64,000 nt of DNA from Perognathus longimembris pacificus (lineage: Eukaryota; Chordata; Mammalia; Rodentia; Heteromyidae). The position numbers and the translations under genes are program-made. Positions 30,885 through 41,595 of this stretch are shown here, in pieces (position 1 is the stretch's first letter; each line of letters begins with the position of its first letter). The notes beneath the pieces are model-generated. The model searched no databases and was not told where the DNA came from. It saw only the letters and a list, made by a program, of their open reading frames with translations. The stretch is taken from contig NC_063166.1 of NCBI RefSeq assembly GCF_023159225.1, forward strand, positions 50,517,649-50,581,648. The letters run 5' to 3'.

Positions 30885-31190
30885 AGGTGCTGGTGACTCA
30901 TACCTGTAATCCTAGCAACTCAGGAGGCTGAGATCTGAGGATCGCAGTTCAAAGCCAGCCCACGCAGTAAAGTTGATGAGACTCTTGCCTCCAGGTAACC
31001 ACTAAAAAGACAGAGCTGTGGGTCAAATGATAGAATGCCAGCCTTGAGCAAAGAAAAGCTAAGGGACAGCACCCAGACTCTATGTTCAAGCCCTACTACT
31101 GGCACAGAAAAGGAGGAGGAGGAGGAGGAGGAGGAGGAGGAGGAGGAGGAGGAGGAGGAGGAGGAGGAGGAGGAGGAGGAGGAGGAGGAG
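30885..31190 (+). mobile_element. 7SL/B1-Geo SINE with (GGA)n tail
   Basis: The SINE ends 'GTTCAAGCCCTACTACTGG' and its A-rich tail continues into about 27 (AGG) units at 31111-31190. A poly-Glu open frame across it is an artefact of the repeat. Confidence 0.8.
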
Positions 31191-31699
31191 GGGGAAGCTA
31201 GTCCATCTCAGCCAATGACACACAAGCTCCTCCAATCATAAAGCGACCCTTTGGGGGGGGACAGATGTTGGGCCGCCACAGCTGCGGAGCACTGCCCACA
31301 GTCTTCCCACAGGGCCAGCAGCCTGCTCCAGCTGGCATCTGCAAGTCTCTGTCTGAAGGAACAGGGGGCGCCTCACACTAGGACTGTGGTGAGTGCTGGG
31401 AGGTTCATGGTCTCCAGCCAATTTCAGATGAGATGGCTGGCTGCGCCCTGCAATCTGTAGGGGGCACAACTCCCAGGCAAGCGCTGCCCTGTCTCCCCAA
31501 GCCCCCAGAAGGACTGAGCCCAGCTTCCCTCAGAGGCCATTTGTGCCTAACACCTTGACCGTTCCCCCTCATTTCCCTGCTCCTTCCAGTTCTTCTTGGG
31601 ATCCTCTTCCTAATTAATGATGTGTGAGCCCTCGCCTCGGGGATTGCACAGAGTGGGGCCGCGTGGAAACACAGGTAGTTGAGGTTTCTCTGTCTTCAT

Positions 31700-31915
31700 C
31701 CTGAACCAAGCTGATCAGGAGGCTGAGACCGGAAGATCACAGTTCCCCATCAGCCCAGGAAGGAAAGTCCATGAGACTCTTATCTCCATCTAACCAGCAA
31801 AATGCCAGAAGCGGGGCTGTGGCTTAAGTTCTAGAGTGTTAGCCATGAGTGAAAAAGGTTAAAAAAAAAAAAAAAAAAAACGGTGCCTAGTCCCTAAGTT
31901 CAAGTCTCAGATCTT
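31700..31915 (+). mobile_element. 7SL/B1-Geo SINE with internal A-run
   Basis: The 7SL half is truncated ('CTGATCAGGAGGCTGAG'). Inside the Geo half an A20 run at about 31861-31880 replaces the usual short 'GCAAAAAG' linker, the same internal site that expanded in the copies at 38700 and 41596. Confidence 0.7.
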
Positions 31916-32150
31916 AGAATGTGACTGAGACTTGGGATGACTACGAGACCAAGTGACTCAATTGAAATGAGGTCATTCGGGTACACAGGAGGACACAGAC
32001 ACGTGTGGAAAGAAGACCAGGTGAGGACTCCAGGGAGGAGATGGCATCAGGTGAGAGGCTAGGGACCCAGCACCCCGCTGACACCCTGATCTCACACTGC
32101 CAGCCTCCAGAACCCAGAGAACTAAATCACTGCAGTGCAAACAGCTTTGG
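31916..32150 (+). mobile_element. MLT1-like LTR fragment
   Basis: 'GCTGACACCCTGATCTCACA' followed by 'GCCAGCCTCCAGAACCC' matches the order of phrases in MLT1-type LTR 3' regions as I remember them. Confidence 0.5.
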
Positions 32151-33985
32151 TTTTTGTGGTACTTTGCTCTGGTGGCCCGGCTGACTTATGCACTAAGAGG
32201 TCTGCCTTGAACTTCTCTCTGCCAGGGGCTCCTTTGCCACTTACCCTAAGTGCCATGTATCGAAAGGCATGGGGAAGGTGGCGTAGAGACCCTAGGACAA
32301 AGCAGGGCAAGCAGTGTAGCAAGGCCTCCTCTGTGTCTCACAGCTGATGGACCTCATGAAGAAACAGCTTACCCACCCAGGGCAGCTCCTGTCTCCAACG
32401 CCCCAAGTACAGAAGTCAAGCTCCCCCCCCCGCCCCTCCAGCAAACAAGAATTTCATCCCCACCCCCACCCCCCAGGAACAAGCAGCTGCTCCAAGCCTG
32501 GGGGGGGGGGGGGGTTCAGATTTTCAATGGATAGCCGAAGGTGGCAATCCATCTGTTGGTTCTGTGTGATGTCAGATGGAATCTGACAGTGTTGTTGGGT
32601 GGCCTAGTGGCAGAGGGGGAGAACCTAGGTTCCCCAAGGGACCCCACTTCCATGTAGCCATTGGCTTCTGCCATGGAGTTTCCCTCCAGCAGGTGGCCCG
32701 TGTGCCTTCACCCACAAACCTCCTGGCTGCCCAGACCTCCAGAGCCTCTTGGGCACCAGGATGCTTCTGTGCACTTGGGGACAAGTATCTTGGGTTGTTG
32801 TTACTTTGTCCTCTGTGCTGTGAAGGCTGCTTCTTCTTTCCCCCAGGGTGCAAGGCAGGCCGGCCACCGTCCCCCTGGGCCCCCGATAGGCTGTGGACAT
32901 GTGATGCCTATATTCTCTGCAGCCATTCAAGGGCTTGTGGCCAGGGCATCTGAAGTCCACCTAACTCCAAGTGCATCCTAGGAACCATGATTGTGACTCC
33001 TTGCGAGATCACAAGGCCTGAACAGGCTGCTGGCAGCCAGAGAGAGGACAGAGAGAGAAGGATCATGATGGGCCCCTAACCAGGAGGAGAGACTCTAGCC
33101 ACCCATGCTCTCTGCCAACCTCTCACGTTCCTCAGACAAAAAAGGAGAGGATAAAACACTGCCCATGAGGGAACTTCGGCTGGAAACACTCTGAGGAGAA
33201 AGGTTGCAGCCCCAGAGGGCTGGGAAATTCAGAGCCACAGACAGGTGGCCGCTGCGTGCGCAGGTGAGTCACGTTCATTCTTGTCTCTCCTGGGCCTGGC
33301 TCAGTTTCTCCGACTCTGAGTGCACAAATGCATCTCTTCGGATTTTATAACATGAACATCCTGCCATTCTGAGTTCCTGCTTGTCTAACAAGCTGGCCAG
33401 GGTGCAGACGCTGCTGCTGTGGGCGGCCCACAGGTGGAGCCCCGGATGTTCATTGTAGGTGAACTTCTGCTAGATGATCGGTAGGAAGCTTGCTGGAATG
33501 ATTGTCTTCCCCAGAACGAAGTTGGGGAACCCTGGAAATGGTCTGTGAATCATTATTTGTGAAATGAATGAAGAGCCAAAAACCATGTTGACTTGGAGAG
33601 CTGGGAAAAATGCTGAGTCTCCCCACAGCAGCTCTCCAGGCAGGGAAACTGAGGCCTGTGAGGGAATCCTCTGCGGCAGCTCATACACCTAGGTGACCTG
33701 TGTGGCAAGAGGGGGAATGGCACCTGGGCTTCCTGCTCTTACATCCATTGCTTCCCACAATTAATTTAATTTTATTTTCTTGTAAGGGTGATGTCAGAGG
33801 GTTACAGTTACATAAGTGATGTAATGAGTACATTCCTTTCTGAACAGTGCCTCCCATCACTGTGGGCTCTGGCCTGGGGAAACAACGTCACCCAAGGTAG
33901 AACTGTGATCTCCAGGACACGCAGGCCAGGTGAGGGGCTGAGAGTGGACAGCAGGCAGTGTTTGCTCTGAAGTTAACCCCTCCTC
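32151..33985. other. Unique intergenic DNA
   Basis: No interspersed repeat or gene recognised. C-runs and a G-run lie at about 32424-32514. Overlapping frames (125 and 111 codons near 32576-32960, opposite strands) show no domain. Confidence 0.4.
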
Positions 33986-34200
33986 ACGGCCCATCCACTC
34001 CTTTCTATGGGCTTGATGACATTTCATCAAATCAAGCTTGGGATCAGCAACAGGAGAACATCATTTAACGAGACAAATCGCGATAGCACTCTTCATACAA
34101 ACATGCTTTTAAAGTTTACCACTCTGATCCTATGCAATTAGACAAAGCAATTATGAACACGGTCGCCGGCTGCCTCCCCAGCCCTGCTGCTGCAGAGAAT
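33986..34200. promoter_or_regulatory. Candidate enhancer with paired homeodomain and SOX motifs
   Basis: 'GCAATTAGACAAAGCAATTA' places a SOX-type ACAAAG between two TAATTG-type homeodomain cores within 20 bp. The surrounding 200 bp ('ATCAAATCAAGC', 'TTTAACGAGACAAATCG') are unique. HD-SOX pairs are typical of neural-tube enhancers. Conservation not tested. Confidence 0.42.
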
Positions 34201-34386
34201 GGCTCTAATGGAGACTTGGTCCCTCAGGCTGGAGAGGCTGCCTGGCCACAGGAAGGTGGATACAATTATCATAGTTGGGTTAATTAATCAAATGAGGAAA
34301 TGGGGGGGGAAATCCATCTTGTTGGAGCAGCCTGGAGAGTTCAAATGCAGAGGATATGGGACAAACGAGACAGTGCATGTTTGTTT

Positions 34387-34473
34387 GAATTCTCTCCCTC
34401 CCTCCCTCCCTCCCTTCTTCCCTCCTTCCCTCCCTCCCTCGCTCTCTCTGTCTCTGTCTCTGTCTCTATCTCC

Positions 34474-34538
<65 letters not shown>

Positions 34539-34545
34539 CCTCTCA
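34387..34545. repeat. Composite (TCCC)n/(TC)n pyrimidine microsatellite
   Basis: About 150 bp of nearly pure pyrimidine, grown at the tail end of the adjacent reverse-oriented SINE. Long Ser/Leu or Glu/Arg frames through it are artefacts. Confidence 0.9.
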
Positions 34546-34743
34546 CACACACACATACTCTCATACCAGTCCTGGGGTTTTAACTCAGGACCTGGGCACT
34601 GTCCTTAAGCTGTTTTGCTCAAGGCTAGTGCTCTACCACTTGAGCTACAGCCCTATGTCTGGCTTTTTGCTATTTAAGTGGAGATAAGAGCTCTAGATCT
34701 CAGCCTCTCAAGTAGAATTACAGGTGTGACCAGCAGCACCAAG
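34546..34743 (-). mobile_element. 7SL/B1-Geo dimeric SINE
   Basis: Reverse orientation: Geo half ('CTCTACCACTTGAGC') then a shortened 7SL half ('GATCTCAGCCTCTCAAG'). Confidence 0.7.
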
Positions 34744-34904
34744 CAGAATCCTGTTGTTTTTGTTTTTTTTTTTTCAGTCATGGGGCTTGAACTCTGGGGC
34801 TGGGCACTGTCCCTGAGCTCTTCAGCTCAAAGCTAGCACTCTTCCACTTGAGCTACAGCACCACTTCTGGTTTTCTGGTGTTTAACTGGAGATAAGAATC
34901 TTAC

Positions 34905-35118
34905 CAGACTGGAAATATGGCTGAGTGGCAAGAGTGCTTGTCGTATACATGAAGCCCTGGGTTCAATTCCCCAGCACCACATATATAGAAAATGGCCAGA
35001 AGTGGCACTGTGGCTCAAGTGGTACAGTGCTAGCCTTGAACAAGAAGAAACCAGGGACAGTGCTCAGGCCCTGAGTCCAAGGCCCAGGACTGGCAAAAAA
35101 AATAATAATAATAATAAT
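34905..35118 (+). mobile_element. IDL-Geo SINE nested in an older SINE (first insertion)
   Basis: 'GACTGGAAATATGGCTGAG' to 'CCCAGGACTGGC' followed by A7 and (AAT)n. The host SINE phrase 'AGAATCTTA/AATAATCTCA' is duplicated imperfectly at its ends. Confidence 0.8.
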
Positions 35119-35177
35119 CTCACCAACTTCCCTGCACAGGCTGGCTTTGAACTGTGATCCTCAAATCTCAGCCTCCT

Positions 35178-35390
35178 GGGCTGGGGATATGGCCTACTGG
35201 CGAGAGAGCTTGCCTCGTATACATGAGGCCCTGGGTTCGATTCCCCAGCACCACATATACAGAAAGCGGCCAGAAGTGGCACTGTGGCTCAAGTGGCAGA
35301 GTGCTAGCCTTGAGCAAAAAAGAAGCCAGGGACGGTGCTCAGGCCCTTAGTCCAAGGCCCAGGACTGGCAAAAAAAAAAAAAGAAAAAAA
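35178..35390 (+). mobile_element. IDL-Geo SINE nested in an older SINE (second insertion)
   Basis: Begins 'GGGCTGGGGATATGGCC'. 'AAATCTCAGCCT' of the host is duplicated at 35163-35174 and 35388-35399. Confidence 0.85.
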
Positions 35391-35509
35391 TCTCAGCCTG
35401 TAGTGGCGTGAGCCACTAGTGCCTGGCTATCCTCATTTTTTATGTGTGAAATTAGAGGATGGATCTATGACTTAAGTTCAGCTCCGTGGTTGGAAATTAA
35501 GAAGACAGC

Positions 35510-36120
35510 AAGTGCTTTAAGACTCAATGCATCTTCACTACAGCCAAGGGACAAAATCAGCCCAGTTGCCCCTCAATGGATGAACGGACCAAGAAAATGT
35601 GGTATATACACACAATGGAGTATTATTCATTCATTAGAAAAAAATGATACTGTACCATTTGTAAAGAAATGGAAAGACTTGGAAAACATTTTGCTAAGTG
35701 AAGAAAATCAGGCCCAGAGAGACAAAGGATACATGTTTAACCTCATATAAGGAAACTAGAACTAGCTAATAAACTAAAAAGAAAATTCTTTAGATGATAA
35801 GCAAGTGTATGCAAATGTATTACCTGAAGTAAGGTAGATTCGATGGAGATCTCAAACGTATAATTCCTTAGAGGATCAAAGTTCAACAAAATGAATACAG
35901 GAAACAGGTACTTGAAAGGAGTAAGGTGAGATCCTAGGGAGAAGGGAAGTGGTGGAGGGAGACTGTCAAGAATTCAATGCATATCCCACAAAATTAAGAA
36001 AAGCCAGGAAAGGGGAGGGTTGGGAGGGATGGGTGAGAATGTTGAAAGGGGGGAAATCAATCAAAATGCATTGTATCCATAAACTGCTTTGTTAAATTAT
36101 TAAAACAGAAAATAAAATTG
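35510..36120 (+). mobile_element. 5'-truncated L1 with ORF2 C-terminal remnant and 3' UTR
   Basis: The frame at 35442-35750 contains residues resembling the L1 ORF2 C-terminus (W-Y-T-x-W-S-I-I-type block, then a 'KKWKDLENILLSEE' stretch). The rest, to AATAAA near 36108, is 3' UTR-like. It is not intact. Confidence 0.7.
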
Positions 36121-36861
36121 AGAACCAAAACAACAACAACAAAAGAATCAGTGCAGAAGAATGAACTGGTAACCATTATGAGTGATAGGTATTTACCCAT
36201 TCTTAGCTTTTTATCTTCCATTTTACTCCCACTCACCGCCCGCCACATTTACAACATGTGCACTCTGCCACACATTCCAACACATAAAATTGCTTGGCTG
36301 AAACTCCACCATGTGAACCATGCCTCCCACCGAGGGTGGTTATTAGTTTGTTTTTTGCTATTTATACACTTATGCTATGATATAACCTTTATGAGTCTTG
36401 AAAAAGCTAGCTTTAAAAGCAAATTTATTTTCTTAAACATTCTGCCATCAATTTAAAAGGCTCTTCACATTTTACAAAGAATGAAAGTTACTCAAACAAA
36501 ATTGACATGAATATTTTAGTGTATATACAACAGTGGAATGAAGCTGATCAAGTGTGTGCCGTGTTCTAAAAACACACCTTTACATTAAACATGGACATCT
36601 TAGAGTCTGGCTGAACATTTTAATTGTCTGTTTCTAAAAGGTCTGCACCATACATTTTGTACACAGTTCAAGCTTTAATAAACATGAAAACTACGTGTCC
36701 TGTGAGGTAAATAAACAATTTAGAGGCAATGCAGAATAATCAGCAGGATTATAAATGGACATGATAAATACGGTATCTTTGAGGAGCAGGAAAAGGTTAT
36801 TTTAACCATGCATTTTGTGGTTTCTATAGACATAACAATAACTAACAAAAATAGCATAAGC
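36121..36861. other. AT-rich unique DNA
   Basis: No gene or repeat recognised. The stretch 36560-36800 has several homeodomain-type cores ('CATTTTAATTGTCTG', 'GAATAATCAGCAGG') and could be regulatory, but nothing decisive is visible. Confidence 0.3.
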
Positions 36862-37095
36862 AGCTGGGTCCTGTGGCTCATGCCTGTAATCCTCGCTACT
36901 CAGGAGGCCGAGATCTGAGGATCATGGTGCAAAGCCAGCCCAGGCAGTAAAGTCCATGTGACTCTTACCTCCAATTACCCACTCAAAACCTGGAAGTGGA
37001 GCTTATGGCTCAAAGTGGTAGACTGCTAACCTTGAGCAAAAAGAGCTCAGGGACAGCACCCAGGGCCTGAGTTCAAGCCTCACAACCAAGTTAAG
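36862..37095 (+). mobile_element. 7SL/B1-Geo dimeric SINE
   Basis: 'TGTGGCTCATGCCTGTAATC' opens the 7SL half and 'GAGTTCAAGCCTCAC' closes the Geo half. Confidence 0.8.
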
Positions 37096-37184
37096 CAGAA
37101 AAAAATAAAAGATAGTAATGTGAGACATAAATTATCAAACTATTTCAGGTGACTTTCTATATGGAAGGAAATGACTCAATCCAA

Positions 37185-37320
37185 GGTGCCATGGCTCATA
37201 CCTGTAATCCTACCTACTCAGCAAAGAGCGATTAGCAGGATCATGGTTGGAGACCACCCCAGGCAAAAAGTTAGTAAGATCCTATCTCAACCAACAGGCA
37301 TCAGCCTGTAGCTACATAAA
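37185..37320 (+). mobile_element. Diverged 7SL/B1-like SINE
   Basis: 'ATGGCTCATACCTGTAATCC' and 'CACCCCAGGCAAAAAG' give a recognisable but heavily decayed 7SL half. Confidence 0.5.
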
Positions 37321-37515
37321 AGGTTATAGGTAGGTAGAGCATGGTCTATCTACCCAGGCAAGGGCGAGAACGAGATCCTATCTAAACCATACCTTGAAAT
37401 GCAAAAGGATCTGGAGGCATGGTACAGGTTGCAGAACTCCTACCTAACAAGCACAGGCCCTGGGTGGTGGGAGGGGAGGAGAGGGAAGGAAGGGAGAAAA
37501 GGAAGGAAGGAGAGT

Positions 37516-37660
37516 AGGAAAGGAGGGGAGGGAGAGAGGGAGGGAGGGAGGGAGGAAGGGAGGGAGGGAGGGAGGGAGGAAGGGAGGGAGGGAGGGAGGA
37601 AGGGAGGGAGGGAGGGAGGGAGGGAGGGAGGGAGGGAGGGAGGGAGGGAGGGAGGGGAAG
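37516..37660. repeat. (GGGA)n homopurine microsatellite, about 145 bp
   Basis: Almost pure GGGA/GGAA units on the + strand, preceded by further purine-rich DNA from 37470. It can form triplex or quadruplex structures. The poly-basic or Pro/Ser frames across it are artefacts. Confidence 0.95.
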
Positions 37661-37817
37661 GTCATAAATTCAATTTCAGTCTTGCAGGAAATTAAGGATG
37701 TCTTCTTAAAGTTAGATTATTTATTGTCAATAATATAAATTTCACTAATGACTATATTTGATTGTGCTTTTGAAAATTTATAGTTGGCACTATTTGCTTA
37801 TTTATTTGCTTATTTGT

Positions 37818-38022
37818 GTTGCTACTGCAGTTTGAACTCAGGGTATCTCAAGTACTTGACTCAAGACCACTTGAGCCACAGCTCTAGCAGGTGTTCGTTT
37901 CTATTTCAGAGAAGGAATCATACAGACTTTTCTGTCCTAGTTGCCTTCAAACCTTGATCTTTCTGATCTCAGCCTTCTGAGTAGCTAGGATTACAGGCGT
38001 GAGTCACCAGCACCTGGCTAGT
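37818..38022 (-). mobile_element. 7SL/B1-Geo dimeric SINE
   Basis: 'AGTTTGAACTCAGGG', 'CCACTTGAGCCACAGCTC' and 'GCTAGGATTACAGGCGTGAG' in reverse orientation. Confidence 0.7.
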
Positions 38023-38049
38023 TAACACTTTAGATAAAATTTAAAGAGA

Positions 38050-38167
38050 ATAACCCTTTTTCCTTTTTCCCTTTCTTCCTTTCCTTTCTTTCTCTCTTCT
38101 TTCTTTCTTCCTTTACTTCTTTTCTTCCTTCTCTCTTTCGTGCGTGCGTGTGTGTGCGTGTGTGTGT

Positions 38168-38207
<40 letters not shown>
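38050..38207. repeat. Pyrimidine-rich tract and (TG)n at a SINE tail
   Basis: A CTTT/CCTT-rich stretch at about 38056-38138 leads into (TG)n with CG interruptions at 38140-38207, immediately before a reverse-oriented SINE. Confidence 0.85.
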
Positions 38208-38209
<2 letters not shown>

Positions 38210-38425
38210 ATCCTTAGTCTTGGACTCAGGGCCTGGTCACTGTCCCTGAGCTTTTGTGCTAAAGGCTAGCATTCTACCACTTAAGTCACAACTCCACTTC
38301 TGGCTTTTTTTGGTAGTTAGATATAAGTGTCACACACTTTTCTGCCCCAGCTGGCTTCAAACTTGGATCCATAGATCTCAGCCTCCAAAGTAGCTAGAAT
38401 TACAGTTGTGAGCCACTGGCACTGA
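38208..38425 (-). mobile_element. 7SL/B1-Geo dimeric SINE
   Basis: 'TTGGACTCAGGGCCTGG' (Geo) then 'GATCTCAGCCTCCAAAG' (7SL) in reverse orientation. Confidence 0.7.
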
Positions 38426-38435
38426 ATTTCTCCTC

Positions 38436-38637
38436 CTTTTTTTTGTGGCCAGTCCTGAGGCTTGAACTGATGGCCTGAGCACTGTCCTGGCTTCTTTTTG
38501 CTCAAGGCTAGCACTCTACCACTTGAGCCACAGCACCACTTCTGGCTCATTCTGTATATGCGGTGCTGAGAAATGGAGCCCAGGGCTTCATGCATGAGAA
38601 GCAAGCACTCTACCACTAGGCCATATTCCCAGCTGCT
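38436..38637 (-). mobile_element. IDL-Geo dimeric SINE
   Basis: Reverse Geo half ('GCTAGCACTCTACCACTTG') then linker and IDL half ('CACTAGGCCATATTCCCAGC'). Confidence 0.8.
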
Positions 38638-38669
38638 TCTCCTTCTTTTAAGGGTACCACACCATGAGT

Positions 38670-38921
38670 TTTTTGTTTGTTTGTTTGTTTGTTTGTTTGT
38701 TTTTTGTTGGCCAGTCCTAGGCTGTGAACTCAGGGCCTGAGCACTGTCCCTGGCTTCTTTTTTTTTTTTTTTTTTTTTTTTTCTCAAGGCTAGCACTCTG
38801 CCATTTGAGCCACAGTGCCACTTCTGGCCATTTTCTGTATATGTGGTGCTGAGGAATCGAACCCAGGGCCTCATGTATACGAGGCAAGCACTCTTGCCAC
38901 TAGGCCATATTCCCAGCCCCC
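38670..38921 (-). mobile_element. IDL-Geo SINE with internal T-run
   Basis: A (TTTG)n tail at 38670-38706 is followed by the reverse Geo half. That half carries a run of about 24 T at 38759-38782 where the linker 'CTTCTTTTTGCTC' normally stands. The IDL half ends 'CCATATTCCCAGCCCC'. A 185-codon minus frame spans this and the neighbouring SINEs and is not a gene. Confidence 0.85.
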
Positions 38922-39904
38922 ACCATGAGTTTTTGATACAGTTTCATATCTTTAAGTATTTTTCCTATTACTATCATTATAATTATTTGAGTCTCTAGTA
39001 CTGGTTAAAGGTCCCAGCTCTCAGATCAACTGACTCAAGTTTAGGTCACACTCACTTTTATGACAGTGGCATGAGTCCTCCAAATCTCTAACCCTCCCTA
39101 TTTTGATCTGTAAAATGGAGACAGTATTGACCTAGTCCCTAGGGGTGCTGGATGGGATGAATGGGACTGTGCACATACAATCTTCACTGTGTACCCTGGA
39201 TAAAGGTGATCCAGATCGATTTCAGCTAACTTGATTGACAACAGCTACTGTTAGTTTTGTGTCTTCAGTTCCCCACTCCCCCCAGTCCTGATAGTTTTTC
39301 ACATTGTTTCACATTGTTTCATACATGCAGTTCCATAAACACTTGCTTTCAAATACAGAACAGCTCCCCCCAGGTAGATTTCTACCACTCCGCCCACAAT
39401 TCCTCCCCAGCTTCAGCTGCTGCAGCCTCAGCCTGAGCTCCAAAGTATTTTCATCTGGCCTAAAATTCACTGCTTCCTTCTCACCCTGGTATCATGTCTA
39501 GACTTCCCTTCAATGGATGGCGGGGTTGAGTTCGTTGCATTCAACCCTCTCCCAGCTAAAGCTGGCAGAGACTCAGGCCTGGTTTCAGTGTCCCTGGTAA
39601 GTACTCAATCAATGTCCCTTGCTGCTGAAATAAAATAGGAAAATGCTATAAAACCTACAAAGCATAGTGGAAATTGAAGGCGTGAATTAAAATGTCACTT
39701 TCCATAGATTAGTCATCACCAATGTGATGAGAGAACTCTGAAGCGCATCAGCAATGAGCCCAGGTTTCTGCCAGGTGATCATCTTTTTTCCTGGCATTTG
39801 TCACCCAATGAATCTTAAATGTTTGCTCAGGTTTACTATGAACCCAAGGAACAGGCCATGCTCAGTTCACCAGAAGAGTAACCTGTCAAAATGCCCTCAC
39901 TCTT
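38922..39904. other. Unique intergenic DNA
   Basis: No repeat or gene recognised. Composition is mixed and the frames are short. Confidence 0.4.
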
Positions 39905-40145
39905 GCCGGGAGCTGGTGGCTTATGTCTGAAATCCTAGCTACTCAAGAGCCTGAGATCTGAGGATCGCAGTTCAAAGCCAGCCTGGCCAGGAAAGTCTTA
40001 TCTCCAATAAACTGCCTCCCCTCACCACCACCTCCAAAGCCAGAAGTAGAGCTATGGCTCAAGTGGTAGAATTCCAGCATTAAGCAAAAACATAGAAGCT
40101 CAGGGACAATGCCCATTCAAGTGCCAGGACCAGCACACACACAAA
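39905..40145 (+). mobile_element. 7SL/B1-Geo dimeric SINE
   Basis: 'GGGAGCTGGTGGCTTATG' to 'CAAGTGCCAGGACCAGC', with a short CA tail. Confidence 0.75.
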
Positions 40146-40199
40146 AGCAAGTGTCCTGAGCCAACTCTGTGAAAACAAAAGGATTTCTCAGGTGGACTC

Positions 40200-40370
40200 T
40201 GGGAATTCACTTCTATACCCAGCTACTTTGGAAGCTGATGATCATGATTTGATGCCAGCCTGGGCAGAAGAGTTCACAAGACTCGAAAATAACCAGAGGA
40301 AACCTGGACTGCAGGCATGGCTTAAGTAAAGCACAAGGCCTGGGTTCAAACCCTGGTAGTACTGGCAATT
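40200..40370 (+). mobile_element. Decayed 7SL/B1-Geo SINE
   Basis: 'CCCAGCTACTTTGGAAGC' and 'GGGTTCAAACCCTGGTAG' are recognisable ends of a strongly diverged copy. Confidence 0.45.
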
Positions 40371-40769
40371 AAAATATGGGAATTTGTCAAATAATAAAAA
40401 TGCACGTTTTTCAGTCCTCTTCATATGAATACCTAAGCAAATTTAAAAACCTTTCTGCTAGGCTGCATGAACTTAAGTTTATTTGTGAGGAGGTGGGATA
40501 TGTTATCTTTTCTTTCTAAGGTTCTCCCACCAGTGCAAGAAAGCTTTTGCCAAAGAAAACCCCACTTGGACTCCTACTGGGCTTTCCCAAGTCAGAATGT
40601 AAGTTGTTTAATGACCAGATATCAGCTGGAAAACTATGAGGCTGGGCCCCTCAGCTACTGTTGTAATTTCATCATGTAGCAGTGTATGCTTACTTTCAAT
40701 AGAAATATGATGTGTCTTGTCATCAGGACAAGTAGTATTCCAATTATTCCCTGATGCTAGGAAGTATTA

Positions 40770-40960
40770 TAAGACTCTCAATGCTTCATGGCTGGCACTC
40801 TACTACTTAAGCCATGCCTTCAGCCCAGCATTTTCTTGGCTACTTGGAGAAGGAAATCTCACGGACTTTTCTTCCCCCAGCTTTCTTACAATCTTAAACT
40901 TACAGATTTCAGCCTTCTGAGCAGTTACGATTGTAGGTGTGAGCTACCGGTACTTGGCTT
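40770..40960 (-). mobile_element. Decayed 7SL/B1-Geo SINE
   Basis: 'TGGCACTCTACTACTTAAGCC' core (abbreviated) and 'TTTCAGCCTTCTGAGCAG' in reverse orientation. Confidence 0.5.
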
Positions 40961-41010
40961 CAAAGACTCTTCTTCAACAGTAACTTACAAAGATCTTTTT
41001 GTTTTGTTTA

Positions 41011-41222
41011 TCTTTTTTTTTTTTTTTTTTGGCCAGTCCTGGGGCTTGTACTCAGGGCCTGAGCACTGTCCCTGGCTTCTTTTTGCTCAAAGCTAGCACT
41101 CTGCCACTTGAGCCACAGCGTCACTTCTGGCCATTTTCTGTATATGTGGTGCTGGGGAATTGAACCCAGGGCCTCATGTATACAAGGCAAGCACTCTTGC
41201 CACTAGGCCATATCCCCAGCCC
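41011..41222 (-). mobile_element. IDL-Geo dimeric SINE
   Basis: T-run, 'GGCCAGTCCTGGGGC', linker 'CATTTTCTGTATATGTGG' and IDL end 'CCATATCCCCAGCCC'. Low divergence. Confidence 0.88.
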
Positions 41223-41312
41223 TTGTTTGCTTTTGAGACAGTCCCATAATATAGCCTAGGCTGGCATCAAATTTGTGATCCAGCCTCAACCTCCCAAGTA
41301 CTTAGATTTTTC
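41223..41312 (-). mobile_element. B1-like monomer fragment
   Basis: 'TTTTGAGACAGTCCC' and 'AGCCTCAACCTCCCAAG' in reverse orientation. Confidence 0.5.
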
Positions 41313-41595
41313 TCCAAAGATCTTAATAAGACACTACCACAGGTTATCTCTGGATATCTATTTTTACCTCTTTGCCTCTGAAATTTATCACAGGTCAAGT
41401 TTGATCTCACTAAATCAAGTATAAAAGGCAATCACAAAGATAACATATTTTTTAAAAAGTCACACACAGTGAGAGAGAGAGAGAAAAAAAAAGGGCAAAC
41501 TTTACTTCTTCAGATTTTTTAATTGTTCCTCAAAGAAAGGGAAATGTGCTTTGAATAGTTCTTCCAGGTGATCATTATTGAAAAGAATATTATTG

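Larger units (their letters stand above)
34760..35428 (-). mobile_element. 7SL/B1-Geo SINE broken by two later SINE insertions
   Basis: The pieces 34760-34904, 35119-35177 and 35391-35428 join into one reverse-oriented dimer: Geo half, then 'CAGGCTGGCTTTGAACTG', then 'GGCGTGAGCCACTAGTGCC'. Two + strand IDL-Geo elements interrupt it. Confidence 0.75.

Noticed and set aside
31035..31241. Poly-Glu, poly-Lys, poly-Arg and Ser/Leu-repeat frames here and at 10584, 34199, 37399 and 41639
   Set aside because: They are read-through of trinucleotide, dinucleotide or tetranucleotide microsatellites.
37516..37660. CRISPR-like or satellite array
   Set aside because: The repeat unit is 4 bp with no spacers; this is a simple microsatellite in a mammalian genome.
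38317..38874. 185-codon minus-strand frame
   Set aside because: It is a translation of adjacent SINEs, including a homopolymer Lys run from the A-tract.
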